From Nocardioides sp. (GTDB lineage: Bacteria; Actinomycetota; Actinomycetes; Propionibacteriales; Nocardioidaceae): a stretch of 33,245 nucleotides of DNA. Positions within the stretch are counted from its first letter, which is position 1; each line of letters opens with the position of its first letter. Positions 8,151-14,929 of this stretch are shown in pieces. Location: contig JAICHQ010000033.1 of NCBI GenBank assembly GCA_025924815.1, positions 1 to 33,245 on the forward strand, given 5' to 3'. The position numbers were made by a program, and so were the translations under genes. The notes under the pieces were generated by a model. It saw nothing but the letters and a program-made list of their open reading frames with translations. It ran no database searches and was not told where the DNA came from.

Positions 8151-9113
8151 AGAACGAGTGGCCCTACTCGTTTCTCCTCTACCTACTGGCGCGGCGTCGC
8201 GCTGGTGTCGACGGCGGGGATCATCTGGGGGACCACCGGCCCGCTGGTGCAGCTGACCGTGACCCACTCGGCCCTGTCGCCGGTCGCGATCAGCGCGTAC
8301 CGCGCAGTCGCTGCGGCCACGGTGCTGGACGTCATGCTCTGGCTCACGGGTCGGCTGCGCAGTTCGATCGACTCGACACGACGTCACCGAGGCCGCCTCG
8401 CCGCGGTGGGGGTGCTGATCGGGGCGTCGCAGCTGCTCTTCTTCATGTCCGTCGAGTGGGCGGGGGTCAGTCTCTCCACCGTCATCTGCATGGGGTTCGC
8501 CCCGACACTCCTCCTGGTCGTGACCAGCGTTCGACGGCGGCGACGCCCGTCGAGGACTCAGGTGCTGACGGTGGCAATGGCCGTGGCCGGCCTGCTGCTG
8601 ATCACCATCATCGGCGGCGGCCGTGAGCACGCCGAGAATCCGGCATGGGGAGTGCTGGCCGCGCTGGGAGCCGGGGGCTGCTTCGCGTTCACCGCAGATG
8701 TCGGCTCCTCGCTGTCTCAGCGGCTGGATGCGGTCACGATCACGACCGGGATCATGAACATGGCGACGGTGGTGCTCGTTCCCTGCATGGTCGTTGTCGG
8801 ACTCCTCGGCCACCCCCTGCTGACGGCTGGGGCGGGTGCCTGGCTCTTGGTCGGGCTGTTGGCCGTCGGCGTGGTGGCGACGAACTCTCTGATGTTCGCC
8901 GGCTTGCGTCTCACCTCGAGCTCGGCAGCGGTCGTGGCGACGCTGATCGAACCGGTGACGGCTGTTCTCATCGCGGCCGCCTTCCTGGGTGAGCACCTGA
9001 CAACCGCGGGTGTGGTGGGGTGCGTCCTGATCATCGCCGCCATCGGGAGTCTCGGACGGTTCGAGGACGACGGTGGGGATCTCGATCCCCACCTGACGCC
9101 GACCCCGCTGTGA
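8148..9113 (+). CDS. EamA/DMT-family transporter
   Basis: 321 residues with about ten hydrophobic segments in two EamA repeats. The first begins ALVSTAGIIWGTTGPLVQL, typical of the family; the second ends SSAAVVATLIEPVTAVLIA followed by FLGEHLT, the classic EamA end motif. It is an inner-membrane exporter or importer of a small metabolite; the substrate cannot be read from sequence. The GTG at 8148 is chosen because the protein upstream of it is not family-like and a -10 element lies 6 bases before it. It is not co-transcribed with etfA, judging by the hairpin and gap. It ends 39 bases from the convergent beta-propeller gene. Confidence 0.88.
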   Translation: MRTSGPTRFSSTYWRGVALVSTAGIIWGTTGPLVQLTVTHSALSPVAISAYRAVAAATVLDVMLWLTGRLRSSIDSTRRHRGRLAAVGVLIGASQLLFFMSVEWAGVSLSTVICMGFAPTLLLVVTSVRRRRRPSRTQVLTVAMAVAGLLLITIIGGGREHAENPAWGVLAALGAGGCFAFTADVGSSLSQRLDAVTITTGIMNMATVVLVPCMVVVGLLGHPLLTAGAGAWLLVGLLAVGVVATNSLMFAGLRLTSSSAAVVATLIEPVTAVLIAAAFLGEHLTTAGVVGCVLIIAAIGSLGRFEDDGGDLDPHLTPTPL

Positions 9114-9152
9114 TGTCTCGTCGGAAGGTGCCAGGGCCGGGACGTCGATCTG

Positions 9153-10436
9153 TCACGAGGTCGGCAGGAGTGCCAGACGTTCGTGGATCTCGCCGCCGAT
9201 GGTCGTCGTGTCCGACGCCACCCACAGTCCGGCCGCGGTGATCAGCAAGTCTTTCCCGCCGACGCGCAGGTCCTTGGTCGGATCCCACGGCAGCGCTATG
9301 CCGGTGGTCGGGCTGATCGCTCCGATTCCTCGCCGAGATACGCAGCCCGTGCCGCAGGTGTCCCGTCCGAGCGGGTTGTCCAACCAGCGGTTGTGGCCCT
9401 GCACGTATACGGCCGCACTGGTGACCGCGATCGACTGGAGCGTGTCGCCGCCGGTGTAGTTGATCCACGTCGGGCGCTTCGGATGGGCGATGCGATTCTC
9501 GAACCTCGCCGCCGCGTCGCAGACCGTCCTTCCGAGATCGCCCTCGCGCGAGACGTAGCCGGTGCCGTCGACAGCGAACCATTTGCCGTTCGGCGAGAAG
9601 TCCACATCCCTGATGTAGTCCACCAGGCGATGACTCGAGCACCGACGACTCAGCGGCTTGTAGTACCAGGGATCCAGGGCGCTCCCGTGGGTTCTCAGGT
9701 CAACCATGAACGCGCGAGCCCGAACCGAACCGTTGACGGTCCGGAAGTTGCCCACTGCCACGAGCCGAGTGTGCTGTGGGTTGACCGCGAACCGATACAC
9801 CCGTGGCGTGGCCCCCCCTGGACCGTCCAGGTCCCCTGCGACGCGCACCCGGAGGTAGCGGCTCGCTTTTCCGGTGTGGAGGTTCACCGCCTTCAGGCGC
9901 CTGCCGAACTCGCCTCCGATGATCAGCCGGTGGTGCACGACCTGAGCCTCACGAACCGCGCCCGTCAGATGGGCGTTGAAACGATGGTCGATCACGCCGG
10001 TGGTCGCGTTGATCTTCACCAGGCCGCGTCTAGGCGTTCCATTGAAGTTCGAGAAGGTCCCTCCGACGTAGAGCGAGCCTCGCGAGTAGGCGATCGCCCA
10101 CACGTTCCCGTTCATGCGCACCGACAGCGGGTGGATCGCGCCGGTGGTCGCCGAGAACGAGAAGAGGCTCTTGCGGTGGTAGGTGGCCGAGCGGTCCGCC
10201 GGCTGGACGGTCGTGAAGTTCCCGCCCGCGAACATCGTGTCGCCGACCCGGTGGATCTCGTACACGGCCGTGTAGCGGCCGGGCGAACTGATCACACGAG
10301 GTGTCCAGTCCGCAGGGTTGGCCGACACCACGGTGGTCTGGCGCACCGGCGAGGCGAGCGCCGGAGACGTGACGCCGAGCACGAAGATGCCTGCCACCCA
10401 AGCCGCTATGAGCCGGTACGCAGCCTCGCGCCTCAT
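9153..10436 (-). CDS. Secreted beta-propeller protein, DUF5122-like repeats
   Basis: 427 residues with a signal peptide (MRREAAYRL, hydrophobic core to about 25, likely cut after SPALA). The mature protein carries repeats of the form GDTMFAGGNFTTV, GSLYVGGTFSNFNG and HHRLIIGGEFGR, each followed by a 'TG.I....' strand. This is the pattern of DUF5122/delta-60 type propeller blades. Six cysteines in the second half (for example RRCSSH and DTCGTGCVS) suggest disulfides. The role is unknown; no catalytic motif was recognised. The ATG at 10436 is preceded by a G-rich stretch and begins the signal peptide; reading further upstream gives only low-complexity shadow sequence. It is divergent from the hydrolase gene at 10636. 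Confidence 0.75.
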   Translation of the reverse strand: MRREAAYRLIAAWVAGIFVLGVTSPALASPVRQTTVVSANPADWTPRVISSPGRYTAVYEIHRVGDTMFAGGNFTTVQPADRSATYHRKSLFSFSATTGAIHPLSVRMNGNVWAIAYSRGSLYVGGTFSNFNGTPRRGLVKINATTGVIDHRFNAHLTGAVREAQVVHHRLIIGGEFGRRLKAVNLHTGKASRYLRVRVAGDLDGPGGATPRVYRFAVNPQHTRLVAVGNFRTVNGSVRARAFMVDLRTHGSALDPWYYKPLSRRCSSHRLVDYIRDVDFSPNGKWFAVDGTGYVSREGDLGRTVCDAAARFENRIAHPKRPTWINYTGGDTLQSIAVTSAAVYVQGHNRWLDNPLGRDTCGTGCVSRRGIGAISPTTGIALPWDPTKDLRVGGKDLLITAAGLWVASDTTTIGGEIHERLALLPTS

Positions 10437-10573
10437 CAACCCCCCTGGAGTGATCGGCCACCACCCACTTTCGCAGAGTAGGTCATCGGGGTGGCCTGAC
10501 GTGGCCGTTCGACAGAATCCGCCGTGTCGATTCAACTGTTGACCGGCGATCACGCGGGCACGCGTCAGACCTC

Positions 10574-10607
10574 TAGGGTCGAGATCGACGAGATCGACTC
10601 GGTCGAC
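10574..10607 (+). promoter_or_regulatory. Candidate -10 and three tandem 9-mers upstream of the hydrolase gene
   Basis: TAGGGT at 10574-10579 is a plausible actinobacterial -10. Directly after it GAGATCGAC occurs twice in tandem (10581-10598), followed by a related TCGGTCGAC (10599-10607). No convincing -35 was found. The repeats would lie in the 5' untranslated region. Confidence 0.25.
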
Positions 10608-10635
10608 ACGTGTGCTCGGGACGGAGTGATCGATC

Positions 10636-12093
10636 ATGGCAACGCTGGACGGGACGGATACGACGCACCGGCTCGGCGACGGCATCGCGATCAGGGCGCC
10701 GGGAACGGTCGGCACGATCGTGCTGGACCCGGCAGCAGAGACGACCGCTGGGACCACCCCACCCACGGTGATCACCGGTGATGCCGAGGTCGACGGCGTA
10801 CTGGGCAGGCTGTTCCCCGATCGCTGTCGGCTGGACGCGGCTCTCACGACGACGTCGAGTGCGACGATCACCGTCGAGCCACCCGCAGGCGGGACCGTTG
10901 TCCTGGTGGTGGCCGACCCGAGCCCGCACGGCATGATCACCTTCCACGCACCTGACGGCCCGCCCGCGGCCGAGGCTCTCGACGCCGACCTGGCCCCCGC
11001 GCGACTCACGTTCACGATCCGGGCCTCGCGGCTGGCGGCCGCCGAGGCGCCTGGAGGCATGGAGGACCTCGGGTTCCCGGAGCCGGTGGAGCGGTTCATC
11101 ACGATCCTGTGGCACGACTCCGCCGACGCGGCTGCCCAGGACGCGGCACGGTGGTTGGCGGAGAGCTGGGAGCGGCGCAACCGGCCGTACGGGATCAAGG
11201 AGCTGGGGCTGGACCGGGACGGGTCCGCCTCGTGGAGCGACTTCGGCATGGAGAGGTGGCCCGAGCTGAAGGGCAAGGAGGTGCTCCTGCTGGTGCACGG
11301 CATCTTCAGCACGGTCGAGTCCGGGTTCGGCTGGCTCGATCGGCACCCGGAGAACGATCCGGTGGACCGGACGCCGTACCAGGAGCTCAGGAGTCGCTAC
11401 GACGTCATCATCGGCTTCGACCACCCGAGCGTGAGCGTCTCCCCGATCGACAACGCCCAGCACCTGGCCGACCTCGTGCCGGGTCTACCGGTACCGACCG
11501 TCGACGTGCTCTGCCACAGCCGCGGCGGGCTGGTGGCGAGGCTTCTGGCCGGCGAGAGTCCCGCCGTCGTCGGGCAGACGATCGAGGCTCGGACCATCGT
11601 CTTCGCCGGGACTCCGAACTCCGGCACCGTCCTGGTCGACCCGGCGAGGCTGGAGCATCTGGTCAATCGGTTCGTCAACCTCCTGCGCTGGCTCCCACCC
11701 GGACCGTGGGGTGACGCCGCGTCCGATGTCGAAGGCTTCTTGCACCTGGTGGCGTTCCTCGGCACCAACATCGAGGAGGGTCTGCCCGGCCTGGTGTACA
11801 TGACGCCGGAGAACATGGCGGCCCACAACCGCGGCACCGTCCCCCACGGAGAGCGCCACGCGTTCGGCGCGAACCACGAACCCACCAGGCTCACCAGGCG
11901 CCTGCTCGACGAAGTGGAGGACCGCGCCGTCTTCTCCGGCATCCCCAACGACGTCGCCGTGCCGACCGACCTGGTGAACGAGGACGCCGCCCCGGACCTC
12001 ACGGTCACCGGGGACATCTGGCACGACACCTACTTCGAGGATCTCGAGGTGCGCGGCCAGGTCCTCGCGCTGCTTCCGGGTCGGACCCGTTAG
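10636..12093 (+). CDS. Alpha/beta hydrolase with uncharacterised N-terminal region
   Basis: 485 residues. The C-terminal two thirds are an alpha/beta hydrolase of lipase/PGAP1-like type: an oxyanion-hole segment LLLVHGIFS (218-225), and a nucleophile elbow VLCHSRGG with S295 as the likely catalytic serine, followed by FAGTPNSG. The acid and histidine cannot be fixed by eye; H445-like positions in GDIWHDTYFED are candidates near the C-terminus. The first ~140 residues form a separate beta-rich region I do not recognise. No signal peptide is seen, so it is probably cytoplasmic. GGACGGAG lies about 10 bases before the ATG. Its stop overlaps the convergent MFS gene by 4 bases. Substrate unknown. 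Confidence 0.75.
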   Translation: MATLDGTDTTHRLGDGIAIRAPGTVGTIVLDPAAETTAGTTPPTVITGDAEVDGVLGRLFPDRCRLDAALTTTSSATITVEPPAGGTVVLVVADPSPHGMITFHAPDGPPAAEALDADLAPARLTFTIRASRLAAAEAPGGMEDLGFPEPVERFITILWHDSADAAAQDAARWLAESWERRNRPYGIKELGLDRDGSASWSDFGMERWPELKGKEVLLLVHGIFSTVESGFGWLDRHPENDPVDRTPYQELRSRYDVIIGFDHPSVSVSPIDNAQHLADLVPGLPVPTVDVLCHSRGGLVARLLAGESPAVVGQTIEARTIVFAGTPNSGTVLVDPARLEHLVNRFVNLLRWLPPGPWGDAASDVEGFLHLVAFLGTNIEEGLPGLVYMTPENMAAHNRGTVPHGERHAFGANHEPTRLTRRLLDEVEDRAVFSGIPNDVAVPTDLVNEDAAPDLTVTGDIWHDTYFEDLEVRGQVLALLPGRTR

Positions 12094-13409
12094 GTCCGGC
12101 GTGGCGCCGCCCAGATGAGGGCGGGGATCAGGGCGAGGGCGATAAGTCCGCAGCCGAGCGAGAGCACGGCGTAGCTGGTGACCGCCACGACCATCCCGGA
12201 CAGGACACCCCCGGTGGCGCCGGCGAGCGCGACCAGGACGTCGACGTTGCCCTGCACGTGTGCGCGGTTTCCGGGGTGCGTGGCGTCGACGACGAGGGCG
12301 GTTCCGGTGATGAGCCCGAAGTTCCAGCCCAGGCCGAGGAGGACCAGGGCGACGACGGTGAGGGCCAGGGAGTCTCCGGGCGACACGGCGGCGGTCACGC
12401 CCGCGGCCAGCAGCACCACGGCCGAGGCGATCGCCATGGCCGTGCGGCCGAAGCGGTCGACCAGCATCCCGGTGAGCGGGGACGGCAGGTACATGGCGGC
12501 GATGTGGAACCCGATGACCATGCCGACGTCGCTGAGGTCCAGGTGGTGGTGGCGCATCTGGACGGGGGTCATCGTCATGATCGCGACCATCGCGATCTGG
12601 GTGAGCACCATGATCGTGGCGCCGACGTGAGCGCCGGATGCTGGCGCGGTGTCCATCTCGATGGCCCGTGCCGGCACCGTGGATCTGAGGTGTTCGACCT
12701 CATCTGTGCCTGCGGCGTCGGCTTCCAGCCGACGGGCGAGCAGGAGCGGATCGGGTCGCAAGAGCACGAGGAGGACGGCTCCTGCGGCGGCGTACGCGAC
12801 CGCGGCGAGCAGGAACGGTCCACTCAGCGCCGGCAGGCCCAGGGTGAGAGCCAGGGAGCTGAGGGGGTCGACCAGGTTGGGCCCGGCCACGGCACCGAAC
12901 GTGGTCGAGAACAGCGCGACGCTGACGGCAGTCGCGCGACTGGTGGGGGAGGCCAGGTCGGTGGCGGCGTAGCGCGCCTGGAGGTTGGTCGCGCTGCCTG
13001 CGCCGTAGACGAGCAAGGACACGAAGAGCATCGGCACGCTCCCCGCAGCGGCGGCGACGACGACCCCGAGCGCGCCCAGGCCCCCCGCGGCGAAGCCGAG
13101 CGTCAGACCGGTTCGCCGCCCGGCGCGCTGGCTCACCCGTCCGACCAGATAGGCGGTCGCCGCCGAGCCGAGGGTGAACAGGCCGATCGGTACGCCGGCC
13201 AGGCCGTCGGTGCCCAACATGTCCTGCGCCAGCAACGCGCCCACGGTCACGCCGGCCGCCAGCCCCGCGCCGCCTAGCACCTGAGCCAGCACGACCACCG
13301 CGAGCGTGCGCCGTTGCACTCGAGCCCGCTCGTCCGAAGGGATCGCGCTGCCGGCTGGTGGCGTGGCCGCGGCGTCGGGGACGACGCCGCGCGGTGGCTG
13401 AGCACTCAC
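12090..13409 (-). CDS. MFS transporter, probably drug/solute efflux
   Basis: 439 residues with about 12 hydrophobic segments and a charged central loop (about 225-255), the layout of major facilitator proteins. The loop-2 region carries GRVSQRAGRRTGL, the family GxxxDRxGRR-like motif, and its echo in the second half is LVDRFGRTAMAI. It is most likely an inner-membrane proton-coupled exporter. It is divergent from a MarR gene 62 bases away, the standard arrangement for a MarR-controlled efflux pump. The start is GTG at 13409; no strong Shine-Dalgarno is seen. Substrate unknown. Confidence 0.88.
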   Translation of the reverse strand: MSAQPPRGVVPDAAATPPAGSAIPSDERARVQRRTLAVVVLAQVLGGAGLAAGVTVGALLAQDMLGTDGLAGVPIGLFTLGSAATAYLVGRVSQRAGRRTGLTLGFAAGGLGALGVVVAAAAGSVPMLFVSLLVYGAGSATNLQARYAATDLASPTSRATAVSVALFSTTFGAVAGPNLVDPLSSLALTLGLPALSGPFLLAAVAYAAAGAVLLVLLRPDPLLLARRLEADAAGTDEVEHLRSTVPARAIEMDTAPASGAHVGATIMVLTQIAMVAIMTMTPVQMRHHHLDLSDVGMVIGFHIAAMYLPSPLTGMLVDRFGRTAMAIASAVVLLAAGVTAAVSPGDSLALTVVALVLLGLGWNFGLITGTALVVDATHPGNRAHVQGNVDVLVALAGATGGVLSGMVVAVTSYAVLSLGCGLIALALIPALIWAAPRRT

Positions 13410-13458
13410 GGCGACATCGTGTCATCGGCGGCCGGGCATCCGGGTCGAGCGCCCGTGG

Positions 13459-13474
13459 GATACTGGGGGTCGTG
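13459..13474 (+). promoter_or_regulatory. GATACT -10 element with probable leaderless GTG start of the MarR gene
   Basis: GATACT at 13459-13464 lies 7 bases before the GTG at 13472, with no ribosome-binding site between. It matches the arrangement before the EamA gene at 8148. Confidence 0.35.
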
Positions 13475-13948
13475 GGTCGAGGGGAGCCGTCGAGGACGTC
13501 GGCCGAGGAGCTGTTGGCCTTCGAGGTGGCCACCCGGGACCTCGTCGGGGTGGCGCTGAGCAGCGTCGAGCACCTGGAGGTGTCGCTGCCGCAGTATCGC
13601 CTCCTGCTGCTGTTGCACACCGTTGGTCGCGCGAGCTCGACCCAGTGCGCCGAAGCGCTGGGCGTGGTGGGCTCTTCCGTGACCCGGCTCGCCGACCGCC
13701 TGCATGCTACGGGGCACCTGGTCCGTGGTGTGGACCCGGACAACCGGAGCGTCGTCACGCTCGAGCTGACCGACGCCGGGCGCCGGGTGGTCCGGCAGGT
13801 GACGACCCGTCGGCGACGGCAGCTCAGCCGGGTGCTGGACCGCCTCGACCCGGCCCGGCGAGCCGCCTGCGCGAGAGTGCTCGACGAGCTGCACCGGATG
13901 CTGGCCGAGACGGGCACGGACGCCCCGCGCGACCGCCTGCCGCTGTAG
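13472..13948 (+). CDS. MarR-family transcriptional regulator
   Basis: 158 residues, usual MarR length. The winged helix-turn-helix spans roughly 45-110: an SLPQYRLLLLLHTVG helix, then TQCAEALGVVGSSVTRLADRL as recognition region, then the wing GVDPDNRSVVTLELTDAGRR. It acts as a dimeric DNA-binding regulator, often released by small phenolic or lipophilic ligands. The GTG at 13472 is favoured because upstream in-frame sequence is arginine-rich shadow and a -10 element is adjacent. It is divergent from the MFS transporter, its likely target. Paired TTGC-N5-GCAA palindromes just downstream (13970-14002) may be a second target. Confidence 0.9.
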   Translation: MGRGEPSRTSAEELLAFEVATRDLVGVALSSVEHLEVSLPQYRLLLLLHTVGRASSTQCAEALGVVGSSVTRLADRLHATGHLVRGVDPDNRSVVTLELTDAGRRVVRQVTTRRRRQLSRVLDRLDPARRAACARVLDELHRMLAETGTDAPRDRLPL

Positions 13949-13969
13949 CGGGACCGGGCCGCTCCCGGT

Positions 13970-14002
13970 ACTCTTGCGTTACGCAAGAGTTGCTCCGTGC
14001 AA
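13970..14002. promoter_or_regulatory. Tandem TTGC-N5-GCAA palindromes, candidate MarR operator
   Basis: The first palindrome is perfect: ACTCTTGCG-TTA-CGCAAGAGT (13970-13990). The second, TTGC-TCCGT-GCAA (13990-14002), has its centre 16 bases further on. The second overlaps a likely -35 element. They lie between the MarR gene and the heme-binding protein gene and probably control the latter; which protein binds is inference. Confidence 0.55.
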
Positions 14003-14018
14003 GACGTTGCGGCAGAAT
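13990..14018 (+). promoter_or_regulatory. Candidate promoter of the heme-binding beta-barrel gene
   Basis: TTGCTC (13990-13995) and CAGAAT (14013-14018) with a 17-base spacer. The -35 lies inside the second TTGC-N5-GCAA palindrome. It would give a 5' leader of about 170 bases, in which no clear structure was seen. Confidence 0.4.
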
Positions 14019-14195
14019 GGTCGCGTCGGTTCGAGAAGCGGGGCGAGCTCATGGCCCCACGCCAGCGCGGAGACGAACACCATCGGTGCCCGTGGGCGGC
14101 TCGGAACACCGTCGACGCACGCGGTCCACGACGTGGGCGCTCGTTCGATGGCTCACACGCCACCGACATCGCCAACCAATGAGGTGGAAGAGAAC

Positions 14196-14837
14196 ATGTA
14201 CATCACCGAAGACCGTCCGGCCGTCGACGACGCCGATGTCGACGTGCAGAGTCCCCAGAAGCTGGGGCCGCTGACCCCTCTGGTGGGCCGATGGGAAGGC
14301 GACGTGGGTGTCGACCTGTCGTACCACAACCAGGACGACCTGACCGGTCGGACCGGCTACTTCGAGCAGGCGAACTTCAAGCCGATCCCGATCCAGGAGA
14401 ACGGGCAGCAGACACTGTGGGGCCTGACCTACAACATGACCGCCTGGCGCCACGGCGAGGAGGCCATGGACCCCTTCCACGACGAGATCGGCTTCCTGCT
14501 GTGGGACAAGGCCAACGGCCAGGTCATACGCAACGTGGTGTTCGGTCGTGGGATCGCGATCCTCGCGGGCAGTGACGCGGGGCCGCGGGATCGGGTGCTC
14601 CACTTCGACGCCAAGCCCGGCGACCCGTCGTACGGCATCCTGCAGAACCGCTACCTGATGCAGCGTGCGGAGATCAAGGACTTCACCAGCACCTTCACCT
14701 TCCACGACGACGGCACGTTCAGCTACACCTCGGACCTGCTGCTCAAGCTCGCCGCCACCGGTACCGAGATGCACCACACCGACGTGAACACGCTGCACCG
14801 CGTCCAGCGCTACCACCCCAGCGCCGAGCTCGGCTGA
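14196..14837 (+). CDS. Heme-binding beta-barrel protein (nitrobindin/FABP-like)
   Basis: 213 residues. After a disordered start the barrel opens with LGPLTPLVGRWEGDVG (the GxWxGxG-type first strand of nitrobindin/THAP4-like proteins) near residues 24-39. FHDEIGFLLWD (near 90-100) and VLHFDAKPGDPSYG follow. Nitrobindins bind ferric heme in a ten-stranded barrel and react with NO or peroxynitrite; whether this member does is not shown. The longer-than-usual spacing inside the barrel makes it a divergent member. The ATG at 14196 follows GGAAGAG. It is preceded by a promoter with paired palindromes, so expression is probably regulated. Confidence 0.7.
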   Translation: MYITEDRPAVDDADVDVQSPQKLGPLTPLVGRWEGDVGVDLSYHNQDDLTGRTGYFEQANFKPIPIQENGQQTLWGLTYNMTAWRHGEEAMDPFHDEIGFLLWDKANGQVIRNVVFGRGIAILAGSDAGPRDRVLHFDAKPGDPSYGILQNRYLMQRAEIKDFTSTFTFHDDGTFSYTSDLLLKLAATGTEMHHTDVNTLHRVQRYHPSAELG

Positions 14838-14929
14838 GATCCTCCGGCGCAGCGCCGTCCGGCCGGGTGGACGGTACTGTCGGCCCGTCGACGCGCCCGG
14901 GATACCGGCGCAGTTCGGAAGGGTCACGG

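Noticed and set aside
13997..14182. 61-codon frame upstream of the heme-barrel gene as a leader peptide
   Set aside because: Its start overlaps the promoter palindromes, composition is shadow-like and there is no ribosome site; a shorter ATG version at 14051 is no better supported.
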